From Proteobacteria bacterium UBA2133 (GTDB lineage: Bacteria; Pseudomonadota; Gammaproteobacteria; Arenicellales; UBA868), in contig DCXP01000092.1 in assembly GCA_002327725.1 (NCBI GenBank), positions 12,527 through 64,383 on the forward strand: 51,857 bases of DNA, given 5' to 3'. The notes below the pieces were generated by a model. That model had not been told where the DNA came from and searched no databases. It saw only the letters and a program-made list of their open reading frames with translations. The stretch's first letter is position 1. Every line of letters begins with the position of its first letter. Position numbers and translations under genes: made by a program. This document shows positions 7,710 to 16,696 of the stretch, piece by piece.

Positions 7710-8588
7710 ATGAGTGCAGCACACGGTGGTTACTATCTGCCCGATCCGACCAAGTGGCCCATGATCACGTCCATGGGCCTTTTTCTGCTGGCTTTGGGGT
7801 TCACTTTGCATCTGCATCATCTTGCCCCCGGCCCGTGGCTGATGGTCGCAGGTGCGGCCATCATCGTGCTGATGCTCTATGCCTGGTTCGGCCAGGTGGC
7901 GACCGAGAGCGAAGCGGGCAAGTTTGACGGTCAGGTCGATACCTCATTTCGCATGGGCATGGGCTGGTTCATATTTTCCGAAGTGATGTTCTTTGCTGTA
8001 TTCTTCGGCGCGCTTTTCTATACCCGCATTCTCTCGGTGCCCTGGCTGGCAGGGGAAGAGATGCTGTGGCCCGGCTTTGAAGCGACCTGGCCGACAGCGG
8101 GGCCAGCGGGTGCGACTTATATTGGTCCGGATGCCCATGACGTGGGGTCCGGACAGTTCTCCAGCATCGGCGCTTTCGGGGTACCGCTTTTGAATACGGT
8201 GCTGCTGCTTTCCTCAAGCGTGACGGTAACCGTCGCCCACTGGGCCCTTAAAAAGAATCAGCGGGGGCGGCTCAACTTCTGGTTATTCGTGACGGTGGTC
8301 CTGGGCGCGGCGTTTATGTATTGCCAGGCGGGCGAATACATGGAGGCCTACAACCATCTCGGACTGACTCTGGGCTCGGGCGTTTACGGCGCAACTTTCT
8401 TCATCCTCACGGGATTTCATGGTTTCCATGTGACCGTAGGGGTCATCACGCTGACAGTCATCCTGGTGCGATGCCTGCGTGGACATTTCAAGCCGGATGA
8501 GCATTTTGGCTTTGAGGGTGCCGCCTGGTACTGGCACTTCGTGGATACGGTCTGGGTCGGACTATTTATCTTCGTTTATATCCTGTAG
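7710..8588 (+). CDS. coxC: Cytochrome c oxidase subunit III
   Basis: Membrane subunit that stabilises the proton-pumping oxidase. 292 residues with seven hydrophobic segments. Family-typical stretches include the N-terminal YYLPDPTKWP, the loop FRMGMGWFIFSEVMFF and the C-terminal AAWYWHFVDTVWVGLFIFVY. A periplasmic insertion around residues 120-150 (after EATWPTAGPAGATY) is common in proteobacterial forms. AAGAGGACA provides the ribosome binding site. A stem-loop terminator follows at 8603, closing the first transcription unit of the oxidase cluster. Confidence 0.96.
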   Translation: MSAAHGGYYLPDPTKWPMITSMGLFLLALGFTLHLHHLAPGPWLMVAGAAIIVLMLYAWFGQVATESEAGKFDGQVDTSFRMGMGWFIFSEVMFFAVFFGALFYTRILSVPWLAGEEMLWPGFEATWPTAGPAGATYIGPDAHDVGSGQFSSIGAFGVPLLNTVLLLSSSVTVTVAHWALKKNQRGRLNFWLFVTVVLGAAFMYCQAGEYMEAYNHLGLTLGSGVYGATFFILTGFHGFHVTVGVITLTVILVRCLRGHFKPDEHFGFEGAAWYWHFVDTVWVGLFIFVYIL

Positions 8589-8602
8589 CATTCCAATAAA
8601 AT

Positions 8603-8643
8603 CCGCAGGCACTGCCGAGTCCTCGGGCAGTCCCTGCGGTTTC
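8603..8643 (+). terminator. Stem-loop between convergent coxC and DUF2909 genes
   Basis: A long inverted repeat, CCGCAGG...CCTGCGG on the outside and CACTGCC...GGGCAGT inside, closed by GAGTCCT, followed by TTTC. The run of T is short, so termination may be imperfect. Its place between convergent genes suggests it works in both directions. Confidence 0.7.
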
Positions 8644-8657
8644 ATCAGGATGACAAC

Positions 8658-8891
8658 TTACTGCTGGCTTTGCACGGCGGCCCGCTGGAGGGATTCACCG
8701 GGCTTCAGAATTCCGGTGTAGAGCCCGGCGACAATCAGTAGAAGCAGAAACGCCCAGATCGCGACACGGTAAGTGAGTGCTTTTACCGTGCCGGTTCCGC
8801 GGCCTTTGTCGCGCATCATCGAGAACATGGCAACTCCAAGGCTGATGACCACGGCCAGCAGGAGTACCAGGATTACGGTTTTCGCAAGCAT
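8658..8891 (-). CDS. DUF2909 twin-transmembrane protein
   Basis: A 77-residue protein with two predicted membrane helices (about residues 4-25 and 42-62) joined by a short basic loop (MMRDKGRGTG). DUF2909 genes sit in opposite orientation between coxC and the SURF1 gene in pseudomonads and relatives, exactly as here. The function is unknown; context suggests oxidase biogenesis. The start overlaps no neighbour, and 67 bp separate it from the divergent SURF1 gene. Confidence 0.85.
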   Translation of the reverse strand: MLAKTVILVLLLAVVISLGVAMFSMMRDKGRGTGTVKALTYRVAIWAFLLLLIVAGLYTGILKPGESLQRAAVQSQQ

Positions 8892-8958
8892 CGAGAAATC
8901 GTGGTGAGAGGTCGCCCGGGAATGTTACCAAATTCACCGAACTTTTCAGTGAACTGAG

Positions 8959-9699
8959 GTGTCGACACGACGGATATCGCACCCCCTGGTGTTACTCGGC
9001 GCGGCAACCGTATGTGCCCTGCTGGTTGCATTGGGGTTTTGGCAGTTACATCGCGCTGAGGAAAAGCAGCATCTGCATGAGGCCTATTCAGCCCGGGTGG
9101 ACGAAGCGCCGATTCAGGTCACAGGGGTCCTGCTGGAGCCTGGCCGCTCGAATTTTCCAGCCCAAGTGCGCGGCCGGTTTGATGGACAGGGGCAGTTTCT
9201 TTGGGATAACCGAACCTATCAGGGTCAGCCGGGCTTTGATGTGCTCACCCCTTTCATCATTGACCCTGGTGAGACCCGGATTCTGGTTGACCGGGGCTGG
9301 ATTCCGCTCCTGAGCTCAAGAAAAGACCTTCCGAGCCCGACCGTGCCCCAGGGCATTCGAACGATCAGCGGCCGCCTTGTTGAGCCGATGCACGGCTTCA
9401 CCCTGGAAGCGCGCCCACCAGCGTATGATGCTCCCCTTCGTCAGAATCTCGACCTTGCGGCGTTTGCCGATTCTGCGCCCTATGCAATGCATTCCTACGT
9501 ATTGCGGCTTGGTCCAGACGAGCCCGACGGGTTTGTTCGCAAGTGGCCTGCTCCGGACGAAAAGGCGATCAAGCGTCACCAGGCCTATGCAGTTCAGTGG
9601 TTTGCAATAGCGCTTGCATTTGTTGGCGTAGTTGGCGCCATGCTTCGGCGCGAGATCAGAATAAGGAACAAGCCTGCCAGGAATGAAATCGATGAATGA
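8959..9699 (+). CDS. SURF1 family cytochrome oxidase biogenesis protein
   Basis: Assembly factor of the SURF1/Shy1 family, thought to help heme a insertion into subunit I. Typical topology: N-terminal helix (about residues 10-28, ending GFWQLHRAEEK), a large periplasmic domain with GQFLWDNRTYQGQPGFDVLTPF and VDRGWIP, and a C-terminal helix (about 213-231) after AVQWFAIALAF. 246 residues. The start is a GTG at 8959; no in-frame ATG is available nearby. It overlaps the next gene by 8 bases. Confidence 0.92.
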   Translation: MSTRRISHPLVLLGAATVCALLVALGFWQLHRAEEKQHLHEAYSARVDEAPIQVTGVLLEPGRSNFPAQVRGRFDGQGQFLWDNRTYQGQPGFDVLTPFIIDPGETRILVDRGWIPLLSSRKDLPSPTVPQGIRTISGRLVEPMHGFTLEARPPAYDAPLRQNLDLAAFADSAPYAMHSYVLRLGPDEPDGFVRKWPAPDEKAIKRHQAYAVQWFAIALAFVGVVGAMLRREIRIRNKPARNEIDE

Positions 9700-10309
9700 T
9701 GTAAACCCAAGGCCCATTTCCCGGGCGGCGCAAAACCGTAAGCGCTGGACGCTAGTTGCGCTGATGGCACTTTTTTTGTTGCCAGTAATTGCGGCATGGC
9801 TGTGGAAGCCTGATACTTTCCGCAATCGGGGAGACCTGATTGATCCGCCCCGACCTCTGACTAACGTGCAGATGGTGTCACCCGACGGGAGCACGGTGGA
9901 TCTCGACACATTTTTCGGCCGCTGGACCTACATCTTCTTCGTGGACGATAGCTGTGCGGATTCCTGTAGAAAGCTGAGTGATGCGATTGAGCGCGTGCGC
10001 CTGAGTCAGGGAAAAAATGAGAAGCGGATTCGTCTGATGGTGGTGACCTTGAATCCGGATTCGCTGCCTTCTTTAAGGCAGATTCACATTGCGATGCCGC
10101 GGACCATCGTGCTTGCGGTTGATGCTTCCCAGAGGGTGCATCTCCTTTCGCAGTTCGCGCTGCCGGCGGATGTGCCGACCCAAGAGGTACGCAAAATCTA
10201 CCTGGTAGACCCGCTTGGAAATCTCATGATGAGTTACCCCGCCCGGAGTGATCCTAGCGATCTGCGAAAAGATATCAGTCGCCTTCTGCGGGCGTCCCGG
10301 ATCGGCTAG
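9692..10309 (+). CDS. SCO1/SenC-like thioredoxin-fold protein of the oxidase cluster
   Basis: A 205-residue membrane-anchored protein: one N-terminal helix (about residues 20-38) and a thioredoxin-like domain with FVDDSCADSCRKL, a CxxxC motif as in SCO copper chaperones. The His that completes the copper site in SCO proteins is not evident: the equivalent stretch reads KIYLVDPLGNLMMSYP. It may therefore act as a thiol-disulfide reductase or a modified copper carrier. The ATG at 9692 follows AGGA by 9 bases and overlaps the SURF1 stop (translational coupling); the ATG at 9683 has no spacing for it. This protein normally precedes ctaA and ctaB; here ctaB follows directly. Confidence 0.78.
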   Translation: MNDVNPRPISRAAQNRKRWTLVALMALFLLPVIAAWLWKPDTFRNRGDLIDPPRPLTNVQMVSPDGSTVDLDTFFGRWTYIFFVDDSCADSCRKLSDAIERVRLSQGKNEKRIRLMVVTLNPDSLPSLRQIHIAMPRTIVLAVDASQRVHLLSQFALPADVPTQEVRKIYLVDPLGNLMMSYPARSDPSDLRKDISRLLRASRIG

Positions 10310-10344
10310 ATAGGGCCTTTGATCCCGTATAATTCATTGCCGTC

Positions 10345-11283
10345 ATGAAAGCGCAGGTCTCCACATCATCGCAGACCTCGTCAAGTCTCGGGCAGACTGT
10401 ATACGCCTACTATGAATTGACCAAGCCCCGAGTGGTGGCGCTGATCGTTTTTACGGCCATCGTCGGCATGTTTCTTTCAGTCGACGGTATGGTGCCTGTC
10501 TCGGTGCTGATTTTTGGAGCGCTCGGCATCAGCCTTTCTGCCGCATCCGGGGCCGCCTTCAACCATCTTCTGGATCGGCGGGCTGACCGGATCATGGCCC
10601 GCACCTCCGGTCGTCCACTACCAAGCGGTGCCGTCGACACCGCCCCTGCGCTGATTTTCGCCAGTGCGCTGGCGGTGGTTTCCATGCTGCTTCTGGCCGG
10701 CATGGTGAACACGCTTACGGCGGCGCTCTCTTTTGCATCCATGATTGGCTATGCCATGATCTATACGGTCTGGCTCAAGCACGCGACCCCCCAGAATATC
10801 GTGATCGGTGGCGCTGCCGGTGCGATGCCGCCAGTACTCGGGTGGACTGCGGTCACCGGTGAGGTTGCATCCGATGCGCTTTTGCTGTTCCTGATCATCT
10901 TCTGCTGGACGCCGCCGCACTTCTGGGCGCTGGCGCTATACCGGCGGGATGAGTACGCAGCTGCCGGCATTCCCATGCTGCCGGTCACCCATGGTGAGAG
11001 CCATACGCTGCTGCAGATGGTGCTTTACACGGTGCTGTTGCTGGCGGTCAGTGTGCTGCCCTTTGCAACGGGGATGTCAGGCTGGATGTATTTTGTGGGT
11101 GCACTCATTCTCGGGGTGATCTTCCTGGTTTTTGTAGTCCGCCTGTATCTCCACTACAGTGACGCGCTCTCGAAGCAGACCTTCGGCTTTTCGATCCAGT
11201 ATCTTGCGATGCTGTTTGCGCTGATGCTGATAGATCATTACCAGGCGCCGCTCAGAAATCTCCTCGTAACACCCTTTATCTAG
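10345..11283 (+). CDS. ctaB: Protoheme IX farnesyltransferase (heme O synthase)
   Basis: Integral membrane prenyltransferase that converts heme B to heme O with farnesyl diphosphate. The first Asp-rich motif lies in NHLLDRRADRIMARTSGRP (D77, D81, R86, T87), and the second conserved loop carries WTPPHFWALALYRRDEYAAAGIPMLPV. 312 residues with about nine hydrophobic segments. CtaA (heme A synthase) would turn the product into heme A but is not encoded in this cluster, unlike the common order SURF1-SCO-like-ctaA-ctaB. It ends 53 bases before the next gene. Confidence 0.96.
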   Translation: MKAQVSTSSQTSSSLGQTVYAYYELTKPRVVALIVFTAIVGMFLSVDGMVPVSVLIFGALGISLSAASGAAFNHLLDRRADRIMARTSGRPLPSGAVDTAPALIFASALAVVSMLLLAGMVNTLTAALSFASMIGYAMIYTVWLKHATPQNIVIGGAAGAMPPVLGWTAVTGEVASDALLLFLIIFCWTPPHFWALALYRRDEYAAAGIPMLPVTHGESHTLLQMVLYTVLLLAVSVLPFATGMSGWMYFVGALILGVIFLVFVVRLYLHYSDALSKQTFGFSIQYLAMLFALMLIDHYQAPLRNLLVTPFI

Positions 11284-11336
11284 CCAGATTGCATCAGACA
11301 GACGCCGGGGCGCTTGAGGGACCCGGATCAACCGCC

Positions 11337-11951
11337 ATGAATCGTTCGAGCCGGGAAAAGCCCTTTGCTATCGCCTGTGAACGTAACCGTGACCCGATTC
11401 TCACGGTCTTAAGGCAGGTCCTTCCGGAGCGTGGCCGGGTTCTGGAGGTCGGCAGCGGTACCGGGCAGCATGCGGCATATTTTTCCGCCGCGTTCCCGCA
11501 TCTTGAGTGGCTTCCCAGCGATTTGCCGGAGAATCTGGAAGGGATATCACTGTGGCGCGAACAAGCCGGTGAGAACTGCCTCGCGCCGATCAGCCTCGAC
11601 CTTCTGGCAGATCGGCTGCAATTGCCCCAAGCCGATGCGATCGTCTGTATCAATACCCTGCATATCGTTGCCTGGCAGGGCGCGTGCAATCTGTTTGAGG
11701 CCGCAGGCCGCAGTCTTGCGCCAGGGCAGGTGGTGTATCTCTACGGACCCTATCGTTATGCAGACCGGCCGCTTGAACCGAGCAACGTGCAGTTTAATCA
11801 ATGGCTGAAAGACCGTGATCCTGTCAGCGGTATCCGAAATCTCGATGACCTCACAACAGTCGCTCGAGATCAGGGCTTTGTTCTGGATGCCGATGCACCG
11901 ATGCCGGCCAATAACCGTTCACTGTGCTTCAGGTGCGTTGACGATCGCTAG
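11337..11951 (+). CDS. DUF938 SAM-dependent methyltransferase-like protein
   Basis: A 204-residue class I methyltransferase of the DUF938 family. The SAM motif VLEVGSGTGQHAAYF is at residues 35-49, preceded by the family-typical N-terminus ACERNRDPIL. It also has PSDLPENLEGI, a central INTLHIVAW and YLYGPYRYADRP near the active site. The substrate is unknown. The ATG at 11337 is preceded by GGATCA; an upstream ATG in frame at 11289 adds an unlikely leader. It occupies the place after ctaB where a SCO1/senC gene is often found. Confidence 0.85.
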   Translation: MNRSSREKPFAIACERNRDPILTVLRQVLPERGRVLEVGSGTGQHAAYFSAAFPHLEWLPSDLPENLEGISLWREQAGENCLAPISLDLLADRLQLPQADAIVCINTLHIVAWQGACNLFEAAGRSLAPGQVVYLYGPYRYADRPLEPSNVQFNQWLKDRDPVSGIRNLDDLTTVARDQGFVLDADAPMPANNRSLCFRCVDDR

Positions 11952-11991
11952 ACCGTTTGCCCAGGGTCCTGCACCGGCGGGGCTTGGGATA

Positions 11992-13302
11992 TCAAAGTCG
12001 GTCGCGCATTGCGTACCAGGCCATTGCCAGCGCCAGCAACGGGGAGCGAAAGGTGCTACCCCCGGGGAAGCGGGGCGTTGGCAGGCGGTTCATAATGTCA
12101 AAACGGCTGGCTACACCATCGACCGCCTCGGCAAGCATGGCACCGGCGCCGGTCGCGAGGGCGACGCCCGAACCGGAGTACCCCGATGCTGAGAAGACGT
12201 TTGCACTATGGCGCTGGAAATAAGGTAGCCGCGACATGGTGATGGCCAGCGTGCCGCCCCAGCCATACTCGACTTTCGCATCTTTGAGATTTGGGTAGAT
12301 CCTGAGCATATACCTTCGAACAAAAGCCTTGATGTCCCTGGGGAAGCGATAGCCATAGCTTTCACCGCCACCGAACAGCATCCGGTTATCGGCCGAGCAC
12401 CTGAAGTAATTGACCACAAAGCGTGAGTCCGAAACACAGGCACCGTTGGCAATGAGTCTGTGGACGGTATCATCATCCAGTGGTTCGGTTGCAATGATGT
12501 AGTTGTTGATGGGCATCACGTGCTGGCCGATAGACTTTTCCAGCGGGCCAATGTAACCATTGCATGCGTAGAGGACGTAGCGTGCCATCAGGCAGCCTTG
12601 CGCCGTGTAAAGACGCGCGGGTTCCCCAAGGTCGATCCGCGTGACCTCAGAGCGCTCGAAGATATCAGCACCGGCAGCCATTGCGGCCCGGGCGATGCCG
12701 AGGGCGTAGTTCAGAGGGTGCAGGTGGCCCGCACCCATATCGAGTGTGCCGGCGGAGTAGTCCTTGCAGCCGACCAGGGTCTGCATCTTATCTGGCGGCA
12801 CATATCGTATCTGGCCGTAGTCGTATTTTTCATTGAGCAGTTCGGCGAACTGCCGGGAGTGACGATCGTAACGGCGCCGGTGATTGGCGTGAATCAAACC
12901 GTCCCGGTAGTCACAGGGAATCTGGTGGCGGGCGATGAGATCCTTGACCAATGCCTTGGCCTCCTGGGCAATCTGCCAGGCGGCACGGGCAAGGCCGTGA
13001 TCCACTTTTTGTTCGAGGTCATCCTGGGCAACGCGTTGTCCCGTACCGACCTGACCTCCGTTACGGCCGCTCGCACCCCAGCCGATACGGTGGGCATCGA
13101 GCAGGCTCACGGAGTATCCGCGCTCGGCAAGATGCAGCGCTGCCGAGAGGCCGGTAAAGCCGCCTCCGATGACGGCAACATCACAGCGATGGTCGCCCTC
13201 GAGTGGTTGCGTTTCGGGAACGCCGACGGCGGTTGCCGCGTACCACGAAGGGGGATAGGTTCCATCCGGATCGTTGAGGTGCAGCAGCGGGTTGGAAGAC
13301 AC
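11992..13302 (-). CDS. FAD-dependent amine/amino-acid oxidase (PuuB/OrdL-like)
   Basis: A DAO-family flavoprotein most like gamma-glutamylputrescine oxidase. The Rossmann FAD motif VAVIGGGFTGLSAA is near residues 42-55, followed by GWGASGRNGGQ. The C-terminal part carries GWGGTLAITMSRLPYF and ASGYSGSGVALATGAGAMLAEA. About 436 residues from the GTG at 13302, which I prefer because the upstream TTG at 13383 would overlap pyrD; neither start has a good ribosome binding site. The exact substrate cannot be read from sequence and no other puu genes are adjacent. Confidence 0.85.
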   Translation of the reverse strand: MSSNPLLHLNDPDGTYPPSWYAATAVGVPETQPLEGDHRCDVAVIGGGFTGLSAALHLAERGYSVSLLDAHRIGWGASGRNGGQVGTGQRVAQDDLEQKVDHGLARAAWQIAQEAKALVKDLIARHQIPCDYRDGLIHANHRRRYDRHSRQFAELLNEKYDYGQIRYVPPDKMQTLVGCKDYSAGTLDMGAGHLHPLNYALGIARAAMAAGADIFERSEVTRIDLGEPARLYTAQGCLMARYVLYACNGYIGPLEKSIGQHVMPINNYIIATEPLDDDTVHRLIANGACVSDSRFVVNYFRCSADNRMLFGGGESYGYRFPRDIKAFVRRYMLRIYPNLKDAKVEYGWGGTLAITMSRLPYFQRHSANVFSASGYSGSGVALATGAGAMLAEAVDGVASRFDIMNRLPTPRFPGGSTFRSPLLALAMAWYAMRDRL

Positions 13303-13345
13303 GGTTATTTTTGGTTGGGTTGACGCCGACAGGTGAGGCTGGAAA

Positions 13346-14413
13346 TCAGGCGCGGGCTGAATCCGTCGAAGCCGCCGCTTCAAGGGCTTTCAGGATATCC
13401 CGCAGCAGACCCGGGCCACGGTAGATAAGTCCGCTGTAGACCTGAATCAGGGTGGCCCCTGCGGAGAATGCCGCCTGCGCTGATGCGGCGTCCATGATGC
13501 CGCCGACGCCGATGAGCGGAAAGCCGGACGGGGTGTGCTGTCTGAGTTCGGTGATCAGACGGTGTGACAACGTGGCTAATGGTGCGCCACTCAAGCCACC
13601 CGTTTCGGCAGCCTTCGGGTACATCTTTAGATCCAGGGGCCGGCTGGTGGTCGTATTGCTTGCCACGATACCGTCGATCCCACGACCGACCAGCACCTCG
13701 GCCATCGGTCCGATCGCGTCAGTATCCAGATCAGGTGAAATCTTGACGGCGATGGGGGTGTACTTGCCGTGCAGATCGGCAAGTTGTGCCTGCTCGTCTT
13801 TCAATCGTTGGAGCAGCCCATCCAGAGTCTCGCGTTCCTGAAGATCGCGAAGACCTTTGGTGTTGGGAGAGGAGATGTTTATCGTCACGTAGTCCGCGAT
13901 GCGGTACACGGCGCGCAGGCCTGTCAGGTAATCCCGCCAGGCATCGTCGTTATCGGTCGTGGCATTACGTCCGAGATTAATGCCGATGACAGCCTGCTGG
14001 CGCTGCTGGCCGAGCCGGTGAAGGAAGTGATTCAGACCCTCACTGTTAAATCCCATACGATTGATCAGCGCCTGTGCCCCTGCAAGCCGAAACATGCGCG
14101 GTCTGGGATTGCCCGTCTGCGGCAGCGGCGTCACGGTACCGAGTTCTAGAAACCCAAAGCCCAGGCTGGCCAGTCCGTCAACGGCTTGTGCATGCTTGTC
14201 CAGTCCCGCCGCAAGGCCTACCGGGTTTGGAAAACAAAGGCCCATCGCCTCAACGGGTATTGCCGGCAGGGATCCGCGCCACGCGTCAGCCAAATACTGG
14301 TTAATGGGATGAATACGTCCGAGAAGCCCGATGGCACCGAGGGTGAGCCGGTGAGCCGTTTCCGGTTCGAGCTGGAAGAGCAGGGGTCGCAGCAGTGAGT
14401 AAAGACCCGCCAT
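13346..14413 (-). CDS. pyrD: Dihydroorotate dehydrogenase (quinone), class 2
   Basis: Membrane-associated flavoprotein that oxidises dihydroorotate to orotate in pyrimidine synthesis and passes electrons to quinone. The N-terminal amphipathic helix region (LYSLLRPLLFQLEPETAHRL) marks class 2. FMN and substrate-binding stretches follow: PVGLAAGLDKHAQ, NRMGFNSEGL and INISSPNTKGLRDLQ at about 178-192 with the catalytic serine. Length 355 residues, slightly longer than E. coli PyrD because of a C-terminal tail. The start overlaps the stop of the upstream pseudouridine synthase as TGATG, implying translational coupling. Confidence 0.96.
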   Translation of the reverse strand: MAGLYSLLRPLLFQLEPETAHRLTLGAIGLLGRIHPINQYLADAWRGSLPAIPVEAMGLCFPNPVGLAAGLDKHAQAVDGLASLGFGFLELGTVTPLPQTGNPRPRMFRLAGAQALINRMGFNSEGLNHFLHRLGQQRQQAVIGINLGRNATTDNDDAWRDYLTGLRAVYRIADYVTINISSPNTKGLRDLQERETLDGLLQRLKDEQAQLADLHGKYTPIAVKISPDLDTDAIGPMAEVLVGRGIDGIVASNTTTSRPLDLKMYPKAAETGGLSGAPLATLSHRLITELRQHTPSGFPLIGVGGIMDAASAQAAFSAGATLIQVYSGLIYRGPGLLRDILKALEAAASTDSARA

Positions 14414-15144
14414 CAGAACACTTCGCCATTCGCAAGATGGCGCCACTGGCCGCGGGGCAACTGGTCCAGAAGAACCTGTCCGATACGTACCCGCACCAGC
14501 GTACGGACACTTAAGTCCACCAGTTCGCACATTCGCCGGATCTGTCGTTTCCGGCCTTGTGTGAGCACAAATTCCAACTGGCCGGGACGGGTATGGCTTA
14601 TCCGGGCGGGACGAAGTGGACGACCATCGAGGATAAGGCCATGACGTAACTGCTCGATGACGGCCGGGGTGATCTCGCCATCGACACCCACGTGGTATTC
14701 CTTTTCCATTCGGCTGTTCGGGCCAATCAGGGCGCGCGCAATCGTCCCGTCCTGGGTCAGTACCAGCAGGCCGGCAGAATCAATATCAAGCCGCCCCGCG
14801 ACATGCAGGTTTTGCGCCTTTGGCATCGGTCTTTGTCTTTGGATGCCGCTGTCGGCACGATTTTGCGCAGTAATCAGCGAGACTGCCTCGGGGTAGCCTT
14901 TTTCGGGTTGATTTGAGACTACTCCGGGCGGCTTGTGCAGAAGTACCGTTGCCAGCGACTGGCGCTGATTCCGGGCTTCAGTGCTCAACTGGACATCGGC
15001 AAGAGGATGTACCCGTGAGCCGAGTTGATTTACCACAATGCCGTCGACCAGAACCTGTCCGGCCGCAATCAGTCGGTCTGCCTCCCGCCGCGAGCACAGT
15101 CCTTGTTCAGCCATAAGGCGGGAGAGGCGGATTCCATCGTCCAT
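14413..15144 (-). CDS. RsuA-type rRNA pseudouridine synthase, RluF-like
   Basis: Isomerises a uridine in rRNA to pseudouridine. An S4 RNA-binding domain occupies residues 5-55 (RLSRLMAEQGLCSRREADRL), then the catalytic domain with the HKPPGVVSN motif. The catalytic Asp120 is in GRLDIDSAGLLVLT and the C-terminal KRQIRRMCE segment is present. The overall arrangement resembles the RluF (23S U2604) branch more than RluB or RsuA, but assignment within the family is tentative. 243 residues. Coupled to pyrD downstream and 16 bases from purB upstream, so the three may be one transcript. Confidence 0.85.
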   Translation of the reverse strand: MDDGIRLSRLMAEQGLCSRREADRLIAAGQVLVDGIVVNQLGSRVHPLADVQLSTEARNQRQSLATVLLHKPPGVVSNQPEKGYPEAVSLITAQNRADSGIQRQRPMPKAQNLHVAGRLDIDSAGLLVLTQDGTIARALIGPNSRMEKEYHVGVDGEITPAVIEQLRHGLILDGRPLRPARISHTRPGQLEFVLTQGRKRQIRRMCELVDLSVRTLVRVRIGQVLLDQLPRGQWRHLANGEVF

Positions 15145-15160
15145 GGGTCTGCCTGAGCGC

Positions 15161-16573
15161 TCAGCGGGGCGTATGTCTTCCTTTCAGAAATATCCGCACA
15201 GCAGTTTCTGCATTGCCGGTATAGCTTTGCGGAGTGAGCGCAGCAAGGTCGTCCTGGGCAGCTTTCGGAATGGGTAGTGCCTTGACAAAGTCCCTCAAAG
15301 TATCAGCGTCTATCTCAGCGCGGCCCCGGGTGAGGGCTTTGAGTTTCTCGTAAGGCTCCGGCACATCGTAGCGCCGCATCACGGTCTGAATCGCTTCGGC
15401 GAGCACTTCCCATGCGCGATCGAGTTCAGCGTCCAGTCGGGCACTGTCGATCTCAAGTTTCCCAAGACCACGGCAGGCTGCATCCAGCGCCATCAGGCAA
15501 TGGGCAAAAGCAGGCCCGAGGTTGCGCATTACCGTCGAATCTGAAAGGTCACGCTGCCAGCGGCTGATCGGGAGTTTGCCCGCCAGGTGCTCAAGGAGTG
15601 CATTAGCAATTCCGGCGTTTCCTTCACTGTTTTCAAAATCAATAGGATTTACCTTATGCGGCATGGTGCTCGAACCCACTTCACCTGCTACCGTCTTCTG
15701 TCGAAAGTAGCCCAGAGAGATATAACCCCAGAGGTCACGGTCGAGATCAATCAGTACCGTATTCAGCCGGGCCATCGCGTGACACAACGCTGCAAGATCG
15801 TCATGCGGTTCGATCTGTGTGGTCATCTGCTGCCAGTCGAGCTCCAACCCTTCGACAAAATGCTGCGACAAGCGCTGCCAGTCAACCTCGGGGTAGGCGG
15901 CAAGATGGGCATTAAAGTTACCTACCGCCCCGTTGAATTTTCCCCGTATCGCCGTCGTGGCCACCTGGTCCCTGACCCGATCGAGCCGGGCAACCACGTT
16001 TGCCAGCTCTTTCCCCATCGTCGTGGGGCTTGCCGGTTGACCATGGGTACGCGCCAGCATCGCCTGACCCGCGAGCGCACCGGCCATGTCGGCAAGCAAC
16101 GCAATGATCTGGTCGACCGCGGGCAGCAGGATTTCGTTGCGTGCATCACGCACCATCAGGGCATAAGAAAGATTGTTGATATCTTCCGAGGTGCAGCCGA
16201 AATGGATGAATTCCGATGCAGCGCTGAGTTCTTCGTGCCCCGAGACTTTCTGTTTCAGAAAGTATTCCACCGCTTTGACGTCGTGATTGGTGGTGCCCTC
16301 GATTGCCTTGACGGCTTTGGCGTCTGCAACCGAGAAGCCATCAGTGATCCGGCCGAGAAAATCTCTTGCTGACGCGGAAAAAGGGGGGACATCAGCGAGG
16401 TCCGTGCACGCGGCCAACGCCTGTAGCCATTGCGCCTCAACAAAGACGCGGTATCGGATCAGTGCGAACTCACTGAAAAAGGGTCGAAGGCCGGAAACCT
16501 TGGATCCATACCTTCCGTCAATCGGAGACAGCGCAGTCAGGGCTGTCAGGGGATGGGAGTCAGAACGTGTCAA
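15161..16573 (-). CDS. purB: Adenylosuccinate lyase
   Basis: Catalyses two purine steps: SAICAR to AICAR and adenylosuccinate to AMP, each releasing fumarate. The fumarase/aspartase superfamily signature GSSTMPHKVNPIDFENSEGN spans about residues 300-319, with catalytic histidine in RTHGQP (H177) and TTNHDVKAVEYF near residue 94. The 470-residue length and the PLTALTALSPIDGRYG start match the E. coli type rather than the shorter Bacillus type. First gene of a likely purB-rlu-pyrD group. Confidence 0.97.
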   Translation of the reverse strand: MTRSDSHPLTALTALSPIDGRYGSKVSGLRPFFSEFALIRYRVFVEAQWLQALAACTDLADVPPFSASARDFLGRITDGFSVADAKAVKAIEGTTNHDVKAVEYFLKQKVSGHEELSAASEFIHFGCTSEDINNLSYALMVRDARNEILLPAVDQIIALLADMAGALAGQAMLARTHGQPASPTTMGKELANVVARLDRVRDQVATTAIRGKFNGAVGNFNAHLAAYPEVDWQRLSQHFVEGLELDWQQMTTQIEPHDDLAALCHAMARLNTVLIDLDRDLWGYISLGYFRQKTVAGEVGSSTMPHKVNPIDFENSEGNAGIANALLEHLAGKLPISRWQRDLSDSTVMRNLGPAFAHCLMALDAACRGLGKLEIDSARLDAELDRAWEVLAEAIQTVMRRYDVPEPYEKLKALTRGRAEIDADTLRDFVKALPIPKAAQDDLAALTPQSYTGNAETAVRIFLKGRHTPR

Positions 16574-16696
16574 CGCAGAGCCTGCAGACGCGGCGGAAGA
16601 AGTGCAATTTTACCACGCCGGTGGTAGTGGATCATGAGACGCAGCGGGTGTTGAAACGCATCTGCTGTGATGCAATGGCGTATGCCGTGGGCAATC

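Noticed and set aside
8932..8954. Inverted repeat TTCAC-N11-GTGAA before the SURF1 gene.
   Set aside because: Short arms, no known operator of this form and no promoter context; likely chance.
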